Made by a program: the position numbers and the translations under genes. 64,000 bases of DNA, taken from NCBI GenBank assembly GCA_011800155.1, contig CM022369.1, positions 1,302,001-1,366,000 on the forward strand, read 5' to 3'. The DNA comes from Flammulina velutipes (Eukaryota > Basidiomycota > Agaricomycetes > Agaricales > Physalacriaceae). Numbering within the stretch: position 1 is the first letter of the stretch; each line of letters starts with the position of its first letter. Of the stretch, positions 11,735 through 21,816 are shown in pieces. Below the pieces are notes generated by a model. The model was not told where the DNA came from and did not search any database. It was given only the letters and a program-made list of their open reading frames with translations.

Positions 11735-13053
11735 ATGGACACCATTAATGACCTAGTACAGCAAGGCCTGCAATTCTGTGCGTACTTCTGTCCAATTGCG
11801 CGTATTCAACTAAAACTACTCAAAGTCAAGAGCCAGCCACTCCCTATTACCATCCTTGTTGGCTTGGGAGCTTTCACTCTTTTGCGGACCATTGCCTCGA
11901 ATACCCTTTTCCTACTCCAGACGTTCATATTCTCTGGCTACAATGTAGTTCTTCTTCTCGCAAGCTGTATCTTTGCTCACAAATATTAGATAAAACGCTT
12001 CGGCGCAAAGAATGGCGCCTGGGCCGTTGTAACGGGCGCGTCAGACGGCATCGGCAAAGAATTCGCCTTCCAGCTGGCAAAGTCAGGCTACAACATCCTC
12101 CTAATTGCCAGAAATAAGACATTACTGGACTCGACCGCCACTGAGATCAGTACGTGGCTTTACTCTCTCACTGTGGTACCGAACTCAATTCCAGAGTAGC
12201 TGCGAAGTACACCAGCGTCCAAACCAAGACACTTTCCATAGACTTCTCAAAATCCGACAGTGCATCATATGCAGGCCTCTTCCTTGCAGTATCAGGCCTG
12301 GACGTTGGTGTCTTAGGTGAGTACTTTTCAGGTCTATGTAGTACGTACAAATGGCTCAACGTCAGCCAGTCAACAACGTCGGAAGGTCGCACAATATGCC
12401 CGTCTACTTCTCCGAGACCCCAAAGGATGAAATGGACGAGATTGTTGCAATTAATGTGAATGCGACTCTTCGTGTAACCCACACCATTCTCCCTGGCATG
12501 ATTGAACGGTATACCCCGCATTTCCTACTCGTGTGGCATTATTCATGTCTCAACAGGAAACACGGCTTAATATTGAACATCGGCTCTTTCGCGGGTGCCG
12601 TTCCCTCGCCCATGCTCGCGACCTATTCGGGCACGAAAGCATTCCTGACTACATTCACAAGCGCCCTCGCCGAGGAAGTCAAGCAGCACAAAATTGTCGT
12701 TCAGCACATCAATACTTACTTTGTCGTACGTCCTATATTCTTGCTCTTTGTCTAAATTAATCCTTTTCTCTCACCAGGTATCCAAACTTTCAAAAATACG
12801 CAAGCCTAACCTGCTAGTTCCACTTCCTGGACCTTATGTCAAGTCTGTACTCTCCAAAATCGGCCTGCCCTGCGGAGCACTTGGAAGTGGACGTCCCAAC
12901 ACATCGACACCTTTCTGGACACATGCAATTTTGGATTATGCCATGACTGTCATCGGGAAGCCTAAGCTCTTCATCTCGTACACTCATAATCTCCACAAAG
13001 ATATTAGGAAGAGAGCATTGAAGAAAGCAGATAGAGACGCCAAACGGCAGTAG
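11735..13053 (+). CDS. Very-long-chain 3-oxoacyl-CoA reductase (Ifa38 family)
   Basis: This ER short-chain dehydrogenase carries out the second step of fatty-acid elongation with NADPH. An N-terminal membrane segment is seen (PLPITILVGLGAFTLLRTIA). The cofactor loop is AWAVVTGASDGIGKEFAFQL. The NNVGRSHNMP motif is the SDR NNAG equivalent. The active site is YSGTKAFLTTF (Tyr-x3-Lys). It ends with a Lys-rich tail (RKRALKKADRDAKRQ) suited to ER retention on the cytosolic face. Exons join across short introns, for example FSGYN to IKRFGAKNGAW. The yeast name would be IFA38 and the human one HSD17B12. Confidence 0.93.
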
Positions 13054-13232
13054 ATTATATACCTTCATTGAGTTGAGACATACTCACGACTTCGATATGG
13101 CGTATTTCGTAATGTCAAGAAGGATACCATATATCTACATATAAATCAAGATACAACAACTATGTTACAGGTCCACGTCATAGAAGTACAGATGTACAAA
13201 AGATAAATTACATAGAAGATCTTGCTTATTGG

Positions 13233-15446
13233 TTACAAGAAAACATTGGCATCGTCGAGGTCGTGTCCGAAATCCATGACGACAACTCGTTGGTCATGAG
13301 AAGCACTGAGAAGATGGTCAAGAAGGTGGTCAACATCGAATGCTTCGTCCACACACCTTAATAGTCTCGTGGCGTCAAACTTGACATCAAATATATGGCT
13401 CGTGTGGTGATGCTTCAAGTCCCACACCAGTTTACCTATGACACGACATTGTGAGTCAAAGGGCACTGGCAAGGACATTAGATACACACCTGTGGTGATA
13501 TCCCACAGCCGGACACTCCTGTCATAACTAGCACTCGCAAGTCTCATAGTCACCGGGTCGAACGAAAGTGCACGGACAAGAGCATCATGACCGAGCAGCG
13601 TGCGTATACACTCCCCTGTTTCTGCGGACCATACCTTGATCTTGCAGTCATTCGAGCCCGAGATGATAAGTCCGTCCTGTAGGCAATTAATTTTGGAAAG
13701 CGCAAATGTAATAGGGTTCCAACCTTGAACTCGATGCAGGCCAGTCCACGGTCGTGGCCCTCCAAAGTCTTCATACGCTCACCGCTTACTATGTCCCATA
13801 GGATGAGCTTTCCGTCCCCACTAGCACTAACAAGTTTCCCATCTTCAGCACAGACAGCATTGACAGGACCATCGTGTCCACGAAGAGTGCGGAAGAGCTC
13901 CAACGTCTCGCGATTCCAAATACGGATGATACTATCCTTGGAGCTAGTAAAACCGTCAGATATTATCACGAACAAGTCTATCCAAATGTACCATGTAATG
14001 ATCCAATTATCCACCACCTTCAGATCCAACACGCCACCTCCATGCTCCCTAAGCACTGCTCGGACCTTGGTGAGGACCTCCGTTTCACCATCTGATGTCT
14101 TGACCACCCAAAGGTCCCATATACACACGGTCGAGTCACTGGAGCCGGAGTAAACGATCCCTTTCTTGCCTTCCACCTCCCAGAAAAATTTAATGCACAA
14201 CACACTTCCACGATGGCCTGGGAGTTCTCCTCCAACTACGCCGCTTCCAAAGGTTCCCAAACACTTGCCAGAATTTAAGAACCAGACCTTCATAGTCTTG
14301 TCTCGCGAGCCTGTAATGACAAAGTCTTCGCCAGTGGAAGTGCGACAGAGTTCAATACAGTAAACACTAGATGATATGAGCAAAGAGATCTCGAAGCGCG
14401 TGTCAGAAAGATGCTTACCTATCCCGGTGACCTTCCAACTGAGATCGATGTGGCTGCCAGACAGAAAAATTTGGAGGCCCTTCACGTGCAAGAGCGCTCC
14501 ACCGGCGGTCCAGTTCATATCGTTGGCGAAACAAGGAATTGAACTTGAATGAGGTGCGTTCATGGGGCAAGTTACTCCACCGTGAGGTGAAGAAGGCACG
14601 CCACACACTATTGTCAGTCGCAAGGTGGCGCCACGTCTTGGACACTGCCAAACACGACACCAGCGCGTGCAGATTCTCCTGGTGAGTGTTTCTGCCGCTA
14701 TTCACTGCCTGACTTCGCGAGAAAGGCTGTGCCGCGAGGGCCCACAATATCTGGAGTGATAATTCCGGAGGAAGCAGTGCCACGATGTCTGAAACAGAAT
14801 TAATGTTAGGCGCAGAAGAACAGTGTGGTAGCGCACCGATGCCAGTCACTACTCTCGCCCTGGTCGCTGCCATCGCGCCCCACGGGTAGTCAACGGCGAT
14901 AAAGCACGCTTCGTCATCAACGTCTATGAGTTCTCCTTCGTCGTCGTCGAGAGGGGGTAGGTCAGCATATGAGATGCTATCTTGAATGGATTGGCGGTAA
15001 AAGTCCTCTTCATAGTACGCCCGCCGCTTCCCTTTAATGTTATGATGGCCGACTGAGGAGTAGCGAGAATGCCGGGTGGGCGTCATATACGGCCTAGATG
15101 GAGATAGCGAGTTCTTGGTTGGGGAAGTAAAGACATCCCAAAGACGCGGCAAGATCGACTTGAGCGGAGAAGTTGGCGAGTGCGTGGCAAATGGCGAGTT
15201 CGGGGATGGGGACGTGAAGTAGCTGCTTAGCACTGGAGTTGAGTGGATGGCACGACGACCAAATGAACCAAAGTTCTTGTACGGCGAGCCTCCAACACCC
15301 CAGTAATTGAGGTCGGTGTCGCTCGAGGCCTCGTCCTCGTCGATGAAGGAGTAGCCAGAGATACTGAACGTTGGGGAAGAAGGCCGGGAATATAATACAG
15401 AGTTGCGGCGACGAGGGGTCGACGGCCCGGCCATCGTGCTGGACAT
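13233..15446 (-). CDS. F-box / WD40-repeat protein
   Basis: The start at 15446 (MSSTMAGPSTPRRRNSV) opens a long Ser/Pro-rich, probably disordered, region of about 200 residues. The F-box follows (DIVALLPPELSLQILWALAA, with VSCLAVSKTWRHLATDNSVWR). The C-terminal half is a beta-propeller with at least six WD repeats: VITGSRDKTMKVWFLNSGKC, VYSGSSDSTVCIWDL, SKDSIIRIWNRETLELFRTL, KLVSASGDGKLILWDI, IISGSNDCKIKVWSAETGEC and RLASASYDRSVRLWDI. This matches Met30/Cdc4/Fbw7-type SCF receptors, which bind phosphorylated substrates through the propeller. Which member it is cannot be decided. A 48-nt stretch near 14790-14840 keeps frame but looks like an intron (GTGCGC...CAG) joining VTGI to DIVALL. Confidence 0.88.
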
Positions 15447-15737
15447 TAACCAAAGGTAGTAAAAGGCTGCCCCGGCGAGGAGAAGAACGAAACCGTAAAC
15501 GTCGAGGTCGTAGTTGCGAATGGTGGCGGTGGTTGAAGCTCAAGAACAAAAGCGGTGACACCGTAACGGTGCTGACGTGACTTGAACCATCTTTGTTTCG
15601 GGTACTTTCGGGCAACGTTTCAAATTTAGAGTCCAACACAACGCGAACTGTAGGCTACCAATTACTGCAGCCACTTGTTGTCTTCATGAACAGCTTGGGC
15701 ACACTGTTATCTGATTGCCGCGCCCAGACCCAAGTCC

Positions 15738-15768
15738 GATAAGCCACCGATAAGTACAATCTATAAAA
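15738..15768 (+). promoter_or_regulatory. Metallothionein promoter: paired GATAAG sites and TATA box
   Basis: Two GATAAG hexamers start at 15738 and 15749, in the same orientation and 11 bp apart (one helical turn). A TATAAAA box follows at 15762-15768, about 50 bp before the metallothionein ATG. GATA-type factors regulate iron and nitrogen genes in fungi; that they act here is inference from spacing and position. Confidence 0.5.
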
Positions 15769-15818
15769 TCAGACCGGCATCATGCACAAGATCCCATCCA
15801 TCTCCCTTTCGAACAACC

Positions 15819-16068
15819 ATGGTCAGCCCATCGTCCTTCTTCTTGTATCTTGCCTGACACCGTTCACCATAGCCTGAAGCCTGCACCAAACCCCAGAGCT
15901 CCTGCGAGAACTGCACCTGCGGCGCCGAGCCCACCAAGAACAAGGCCAACGACACCACCCACCAGTGTTCGTGCGGCGAAACGTGAGCATCACACACCGT
16001 CAGTCACCACAACAATTCTAACGTCCTTTCGTAGCTGCGCCTGCAAGCCCGGTGAATGCAAATGCTAA
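15819..16068 (+). CDS. Metallothionein-like cysteine-rich peptide (48 aa)
   Basis: Three coding exons are proposed: 15819-15821 (the ATG alone), 15873-15982 and 16035-16068. The introns are 51 nt (15822-15872, branch CTGAC) and 52 nt (15983-16034). The product starts MPEACTKPQSSCENCTCG and ends CSCGETCACKPGECKC. It has ten cysteines in C-x-C and C-x2-C patterns at about residues 5, 12, 15, 17, 33, 35, 39, 41, 46 and 48, and no aromatic residue except His31. This is typical of a two-cluster metallothionein binding Cu or Zn/Cd in the cytosol. The first donor (GTCAGC) is weak, so an alternative 5' end is possible. The cysteine-rich body and stop are clear. Confidence 0.82.
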
Positions 16069-16161
16069 GCGAACAAAGACAAGAAAGAACTGCATGCAGC
16101 TGTATATTTGTTTGAATAAAGCACATTGAAAGATATGAACGAGTTTTCTCACCGTGTGATT

Positions 16162-16867
16162 TCATTGCGTGTCCAGCGTGTCCGCAGTCGCAAAGGGGTC
16201 CGCGCTCTCGTCCATGATAACGCCACCCATCAGAGCGTCCGTCGCTTCCATCTGCGACAGGTCATGGGATCCTTCCAAACCCAGTCCATCCGGTCCAAAG
16301 CTAGACATATCAAGCTCCATGGGGGCATCTTCAGACATCTTCAAGCTCTCCTCGACATCCATAGTCACGTCTATCGCCTTGAGAGATTCGTCCAAGACGT
16401 TCGTGTCATCGTCTAGGCGCAGATCTGGCTCAGTTGAATCAAGAGTGAGTTGTGTGGTCGGCTCTTCTTCAACGTCCACCTTGTTCTCTTCGACTTCCTG
16501 TGCCTCGGAGGCAACAGCCACGGCAACAGTAGGCTCAACGATGACCACCGCGTTTTCATCCTCGTCGTCTCCATCGATCACTTCGGCTTCTTCTGCGTCG
16601 GGGAGTGGGGCTAAAGGTTCATCGACCTGGACTTCGTTCTCGTTGAACTGCTACAAGTCAATCAGCTGATATGCGAGACGGCGGACAGAAGGTTGTAGCT
16701 GTACGCACCGGAACTTTATCTGTCTTTACCCATTTCAAAACTCTAAGCGACGAATTGTTTTCGGCGGTGACCCATGTCCTTTCCCAGCACGGAACCGGTT
16801 GCATAAGCTGCCTGCGAGCTGCTTCCGTTGTCGCGGCATTCACGCCGATTCGTCTGCGAGTGGACAT
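16162..16867 (-). CDS. BCL7-like protein (putative SWI/SNF-associated)
   Basis: The first exon starts MSTRRRIGVNAATTEAARRQ and contains CWERTWVTAENNSSLRVLKW followed by VKTDK. This matches the diagnostic N-terminal block of animal BCL7 proteins (W-E-x2-W-V-T ... S-L-R-x2-K-W-V). After one intron (frame kept at KVP to QFNENEVQVDEP) the rest is highly acidic and low in complexity, with Val/Glu/Asp runs and no fold visible. BCL7 proteins are small accessory subunits of SWI/SNF (BAF) complexes, so a chromatin role is inferred. The stop at 16162 faces the metallothionein gene. It lies 112 bp downstream of Med7 on the same strand. Confidence 0.68.
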
Positions 16868-16979
16868 GATGGTTCGAACTGAGCGTGTTCGTTGAAATCA
16901 AGTGTCCCACGAACCATATCAAACTAGCCACGTGCACACCGCTCACAAGTGAAATTTAACATTACTACAGAAACAAAGC

Positions 16980-18013
16980 CTATATCTCCTCAGCCCATCG
17001 CAAAACATCGACATTACTAACGTCCGTCGAAGGAGCATTCTGTAAAATATTTCAATTTTCATAATTCCAGTGAATCGCGTCGCACTTGCCAGCGATATTG
17101 ACTGTCCTGTTTGAGTCAAGATGGTAGAGGTACTTTTCGATACCTTATTGTAATGCTGCTCCGATATAACCTGAGAAGTAGCACGGAGTTCAGCTAGCTT
17201 GACCTCCAGCGCATCACATTTTCTTCCAATGTATGAGCCTAATCGCCGCACTTGCTGCAATCTCACTCACTGGTGGAGTGCATCCGTTTCCTGTCTCCGA
17301 AGCTCTAGCTGCCTCTGCATCATCATTTCAAGGTTACCCCTTGCCTGACAATGAGTAAATTGTCTACATGGGTGCTATAAAGTCGTTTTGAATGCGTACC
17401 TGCACAGGCCGCAAGTCATTCACAGCGGCGAGGATGTTCTGACTGAGTACTGCGATCCATTCAGTATGCCGATGCCACTCTGGTGGAATTTCTCCGGCAG
17501 AATTTGTGGGAGGTGGCGCAAGTAGAGCCGATGTAAGGCGCGAGTAAGTGAGAAGCAGAGATTTAAGAATAGATAACAGAGCCGGGCGTCTGTCTAGGAT
17601 GACAATTAGACACGCTCAGATAAATGGATTGAAACCTATGAACCTGTACTCGGATCCGAGGGATAGAGTTGGTTGCCTCCGAGTTCAGCTAGAGAAGGAA
17701 TTTGGTCCTTGACCTAAGACAAGACATGAGACGCGCCAGGTGCGTAGGGTGACATCCCGCGCACAAACCAGCGATCACCAAAGACGTTGTAATACGCTTC
17801 TGGCTCTTCTAGGATCCAATCAACGCGCGGTTTTTCCAGAGACTGTAGCGGCCAATCTGGCACTTCTACTTGATCGGCCAAGAGCTCTTGTTGGTTCCCT
17901 TCTCCCCGTTCATTGAGGAGGGCGAGTAGCTTCAAGTTGTGTGTTGTATAGCGCGTATAATGTGACGGTGGCGAGGGGAATGGATTTCGTAGTTCTCCAT
18001 CATCGTCGTCCAT
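16980..18013 (-). CDS. MED7: Mediator complex subunit 7
   Basis: Med7 is a middle-module Mediator subunit linking activators to RNA polymerase II. The start is MDDDDGELRNPFPSPPSHYT, followed by RYTTHNLKLLALLNER and the conserved block VPDWPLQSLEKPRVDWILEE with YYNVFGDRWF. Exons then give VKDQIPSLAELGGNQLYP, the proline-rich LLAPPPTNSAGE, and the helical hinge IAVLSQNILAAVNDLRPVQA with RGNLEMMMQRQLELRRQETD. The end is CDALEVKLAELRA then, after a roughly 100-nt intron, NAPSTDVSNVDVLRWAEEI and TAG at 16980-16982. All joins use GT-AG and keep frame. Confidence 0.93.
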
Positions 18014-18136
18014 GAGAGGAAGAAATGAGCCAAAAAATGAGCAATTGACCCTGCCGGAAACGGACCGATCAAGATCGACACACGGGTATCTTGTTCAGTG
18101 TGACCTCAGTGGAATACAAGTTCCAGCCGTACACCC

Positions 18137-18143
18137 TATAAAA
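18137..18143 (+). promoter_or_regulatory. TATA box of the CoA-ligase gene
   Basis: TATAAAA sits 79 bp upstream of the ligase ATG at 18216, in an otherwise C/A-rich leader, at the usual distance for a fungal core promoter. Confidence 0.5.
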
Positions 18144-18215
18144 TGACACCAACCACCCTATGCTTCCTTGCGTCTTTTCTTACCGATTTTCTCCCCTGTT
18201 CACCCAATCCCTGCG

Positions 18216-20822
18216 ATGGAATATTCTGGCCAGCCACTCACATGCGATATTCCCAACCTGACCATTCCCCAATTCATCCTTGACTCTTCCCACTCACTGC
18301 GGCCCCACCGTCATGAAAGCATACCACTACTAATCAACGACGAAACTGGCCTCGGGCTCTGCCACGCCGAGGCGCGTGAACACTCGTATCTGTTATGTTT
18401 CTCAACTAAACGCTCCCCTTAAATCAGGTGCGCGCGCGAGTGGACAATCTTGCTAATGCCCTAAGCATCAAATACAAAATAGGTACGTTCCCCAATCCAA
18501 TTTAGACCCGTGTCTAACGCGTCTATCTAGCGGACAACAGTGTTGGTATGTAGCAACACTTGCATTAACCCCTACAAGGAACCCATTAAACGATTCTCAG
18601 TATGCATCTTCTGTCCAAACAACGTCGGTATGTTACTCCTCTTTCGTCGTATTCACATGTGCTCAGTTTATAAGACTATCCCATATCGTTGTGGGCCGTC
18701 CACAGACTAGGCGGTATAATCACGTAAGCGCACAAGCCCATTCCAGTTCCCTCCTTTTCTAAACGTGTCTCTACTTCAGCCCCGCGAATCCGAGCTATAC
18801 ACACGACGAGCTCTGTCACCAACTCGAAACAGCAAAGGCCGGGCTAATCATCGTCCATCCAGCCTTCCTATCCACTGCCGTCAAAGCTGCCAGGACAGCG
18901 GGCATCCCACAAGATCGAATCGTCCTAATTGAACAGTCACAATCTGCCACTAGTTATGAATCCATAGACCAGCTAGTCGCCTTTGGTAAGCAGCGCCCCC
19001 CCAGTTTCAAAGAGCGAAGGCTCGCTCCCGGCGAGGCCAAAACCAAGATCGCCTTTCTTTCGTTCTCAAGCGGTACTACTGGTAAGTTCCAGGTTCAACC
19101 GAAGTGTCGCCCAACTTACCCGCTGATCATTCGTGCAGGGAAAGCCAAGGTGAAACTGACCGACATTTCCCTGAATGCATATACCTAATCATCTACTCTC
19201 GTCAGGCTGTGGAGATTCCTCACGCCTCCGTGATCGCAAATGTTCTCCAGAAAGCCACCCACTTCTCTCCTGAGGACGATGTACACCATACAATGGTGCC
19301 AGGCGATGTTTCTCTTGGTGGTATGTGATGTTTGTTCAGCTACGTGGTCGGTTTGCTCATTATTGGTTTGTATGACAGTTCTACCGTTCTTTCGTGAGCA
19401 GCTTTCACTTGACACTCATAGACGGAGACACTCACATGTCCAACCCGAACAGACATTTATGGTTTAGTTGTCACAGTAGGCCAGCTTTCATTCGGTTGTG
19501 GATGTTACAATTGAACCTACTGTCATGCTAGCTTCATTTCATGATCTTCACTGGGGTAAGGGACCCTTTTGGTTGAGTTAGGACACAGAAACTGATACAT
19601 TAACAGTTATCCGTGGTGGTCATTCCCAAGTTTAACTTCACCTCGTTCCTGGAGAGTGTTGTTCGTCATCGCATAACTCATCTCTTGTCGGTCTTTCACT
19701 GACCCATCTCAACTACACAATCTAATTTACCCAAAAGTGTTGTCCCTCCCCAAATCGTCCTACTGTGCAAGGTATGCATGACATTCATCCGTCACAAAGG
19801 TTACATGATCGCTTACACAACTACAGCATCCAGCCGCCCGAGAGTACGACTTGACGCACGTCAAGTTTGTCATGTCCGGTGCAGCACCACTCTCAGGCGA
19901 ACTCGTTCAGGAAGTCACCCGTCTGTTTCCCCATGCCATGATCGGCCAAGGATATGGTTTGTCAACCTTTAGTGACCAGCATACAACTTACGCTCTGTAG
20001 GCCTTACCGAGACGTCCACGACAGTCACTATGATGTCTCCTAGAAGCAAAGTCGCCACTATTGGCAGTGCCGGTCGCTTCCTGCCCGGAATCGTCGCTCG
20101 TATCGTCAAGGAAGACGGAAGTTTGGCTGGAGATGGAGAACAAGGCGAATTAGTCGTTCGGGGGCCTGCAATGGCTCTGAGGTACTCTGGTAACGAGAAG
20201 GCGTATGTCATATTTTTGTCTCTGACATCTATGCCTCTGATTTTGACTCCTTCAGAACCAAAGAGACATTCGTCAATGGATGGGTCAGGACGGGAGATGA
20301 AGTAATTGTTCGTAACGGAGAGATATTTATCGTAGACCGTTTGAAGGTAAGCGGTATTTTTGTTCTTCCAAATGGCTACGTCTCAATATATTCCAGGAAA
20401 TGATGAAAGTCCGAGGGTTCCAAGTAGCGCCTGCTGAGCTCGAAGGCCATCTGCTCACTCATCCATCGGTGCTGGACGCATGCGTGGTTCCCGTCCCGGA
20501 TGAATACAGCGGCGAGATTCCTCTGGCATTCGTTGTCGTCGACCCTGTGGCTGTCAATGTGAAGGATCACACACGCCTCGCGCGATTGAGGGCAGAACTC
20601 CTCAAGTACGTCGCTGATAACAAGATTTCGTACAAGCGGTTGGCGGGTGGTATCGAGTTCATCGATGTCATACCGAAGAACCCTTCGGGGAAGATCGTAT
20701 GTTATCCACTTTTTGCACAACGATTCAATGCTAATTAGTTTCTGCAGCTAAGACGGGTGCTGAGGGAGCAGGCAAGACAGATGAGGCGCAGCGAATCACT
20801 CTCTATCCAAGCTAAATTGTAA
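18216..20822 (+). CDS. Peroxisomal acyl-CoA / 4-coumarate-CoA ligase-like AMP-binding enzyme
   Basis: It activates a carboxylic acid with ATP and joins it to CoA; the substrate (fatty or aromatic acid) is not decided by sequence. About a dozen short exons encode the adenylating fold: VCIFCPNNV, YPISLWAVHRLGGIITPANP, the P-loop-like A3 motif AFLSFSSGTTGKAKAVEIPH, VVVIPKFNFTSFLESV, MSGAAPLSGELVQEVT, A5 IGQGYGLTETSTTVTMM, A7 VNGWVRTGDEVIV, A8 EIFIVDRLKEMMKVRGFQVA and A10 PKNPSGKI-LRRVLRE. The protein ends QAKL; the final AKL is a type-1 peroxisomal targeting tripeptide. TAA is at 20820-20822. The first intron near 18372 appears to use a GC donor. A flanking GT donor requires another acceptor. 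Confidence 0.88.
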
Positions 20823-21816
20823 CATACAAAATGGAATCCATGTAAGTACTATATTGAGGGTATACAATGTAAGAACATCAACTTCTCTCACGAAACGTAT
20901 ATGACCTCTGGGAGCGATCTATAGCACTAGATGAGGCTTCCATCCATACCTCTTTTCCATGGTCGGTGCAAATCACTACCCTTGTAACTCGCCTAGCAAG
21001 CTGTAGAGCGATAATACGCATTTTGATTTGGAGAAAGATGGGACCTGAACTACAACGTTTGCAGAGATACTTAGAAGATGTTCAAAGTTCTAGGATCGAC
21101 TCCGTCGGACCATAATCGGGGTAGTTCGCTGGCAATTTTCCACCGTTCTAAACATAACACTCCGATGGAGAACGGGGACCGGGAATGTTCACTGTCAGTA
21201 TCAGGTAATCTCGGGAATCGACGGTCGCGTGAAAAACGCGTCAGCTCGAGACCTCGCATAATTGAGATTCAGAAGTATGTACCAAAGTCCGAGGCCGTGT
21301 CCTTCTAGATACCCAGTGATAAATCCATGTTCGGGGTCGTCGGAGGGCTACGCCGCGTGAAGGGGAAAGATAGATTTGGAAGGCACTCATATAGTAATAA
21401 ATAAGTAAGATGTTACCATAGTATTCGAGTCGAACTTACATTCCTAGCGGTAAGCAAGGTCCATACCAGATGGTGGTGCATATGATCCGTGAGAAAAGGC
21501 TTGAAAAGGCACGATCAAAAGCGTTGATTTCCTCTTTGGGAAAACGATGGCCCTGCCTACCATGATGTAATGTCAAAGTTATAGAGCTTGTCTTCCTTCT
21601 CTCATTCCTGCTTTCTTGTGGGCATTCTGAAGCCCTCAAATACGACGCAAGACGTATGCAAACGGCCAACATCAATCCTAGGTTCTATACGATATCACCA
21701 TCACATCATTCACATATGCTACCATTTCATCTTCCATCACCTTGTCATAACCCGTTTCAGATCGGTTCTTAATAAAGCATAGAGCACTTACTCTACTCTC
21801 TACTGAAACTACCACC
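20823..21816. other. Long intergenic stretch with possible F-box remnant
   Basis: Almost 1 kb without a gene I can support. On the minus strand at about 21071-21259 a short frame reads VLCLERWKIASELPRLWSDG, which resembles the second half of agaricomycete F-box-like domains (CRRWRDIALSTPRLWS). Neither the N-terminal LPxEIL half nor a downstream repeat region is seen, so at most it is a decayed fragment. The right part carries the leader of the lipase gene. Confidence 0.25.

Noticed and set aside
21071..21259. Short minus-strand frame similar to the second half of an F-box-like domain
   Set aside because: Only about 20 residues resemble the family, and the F-box N-half, start codon context and repeat region are absent; not enough for a pseudogene call.
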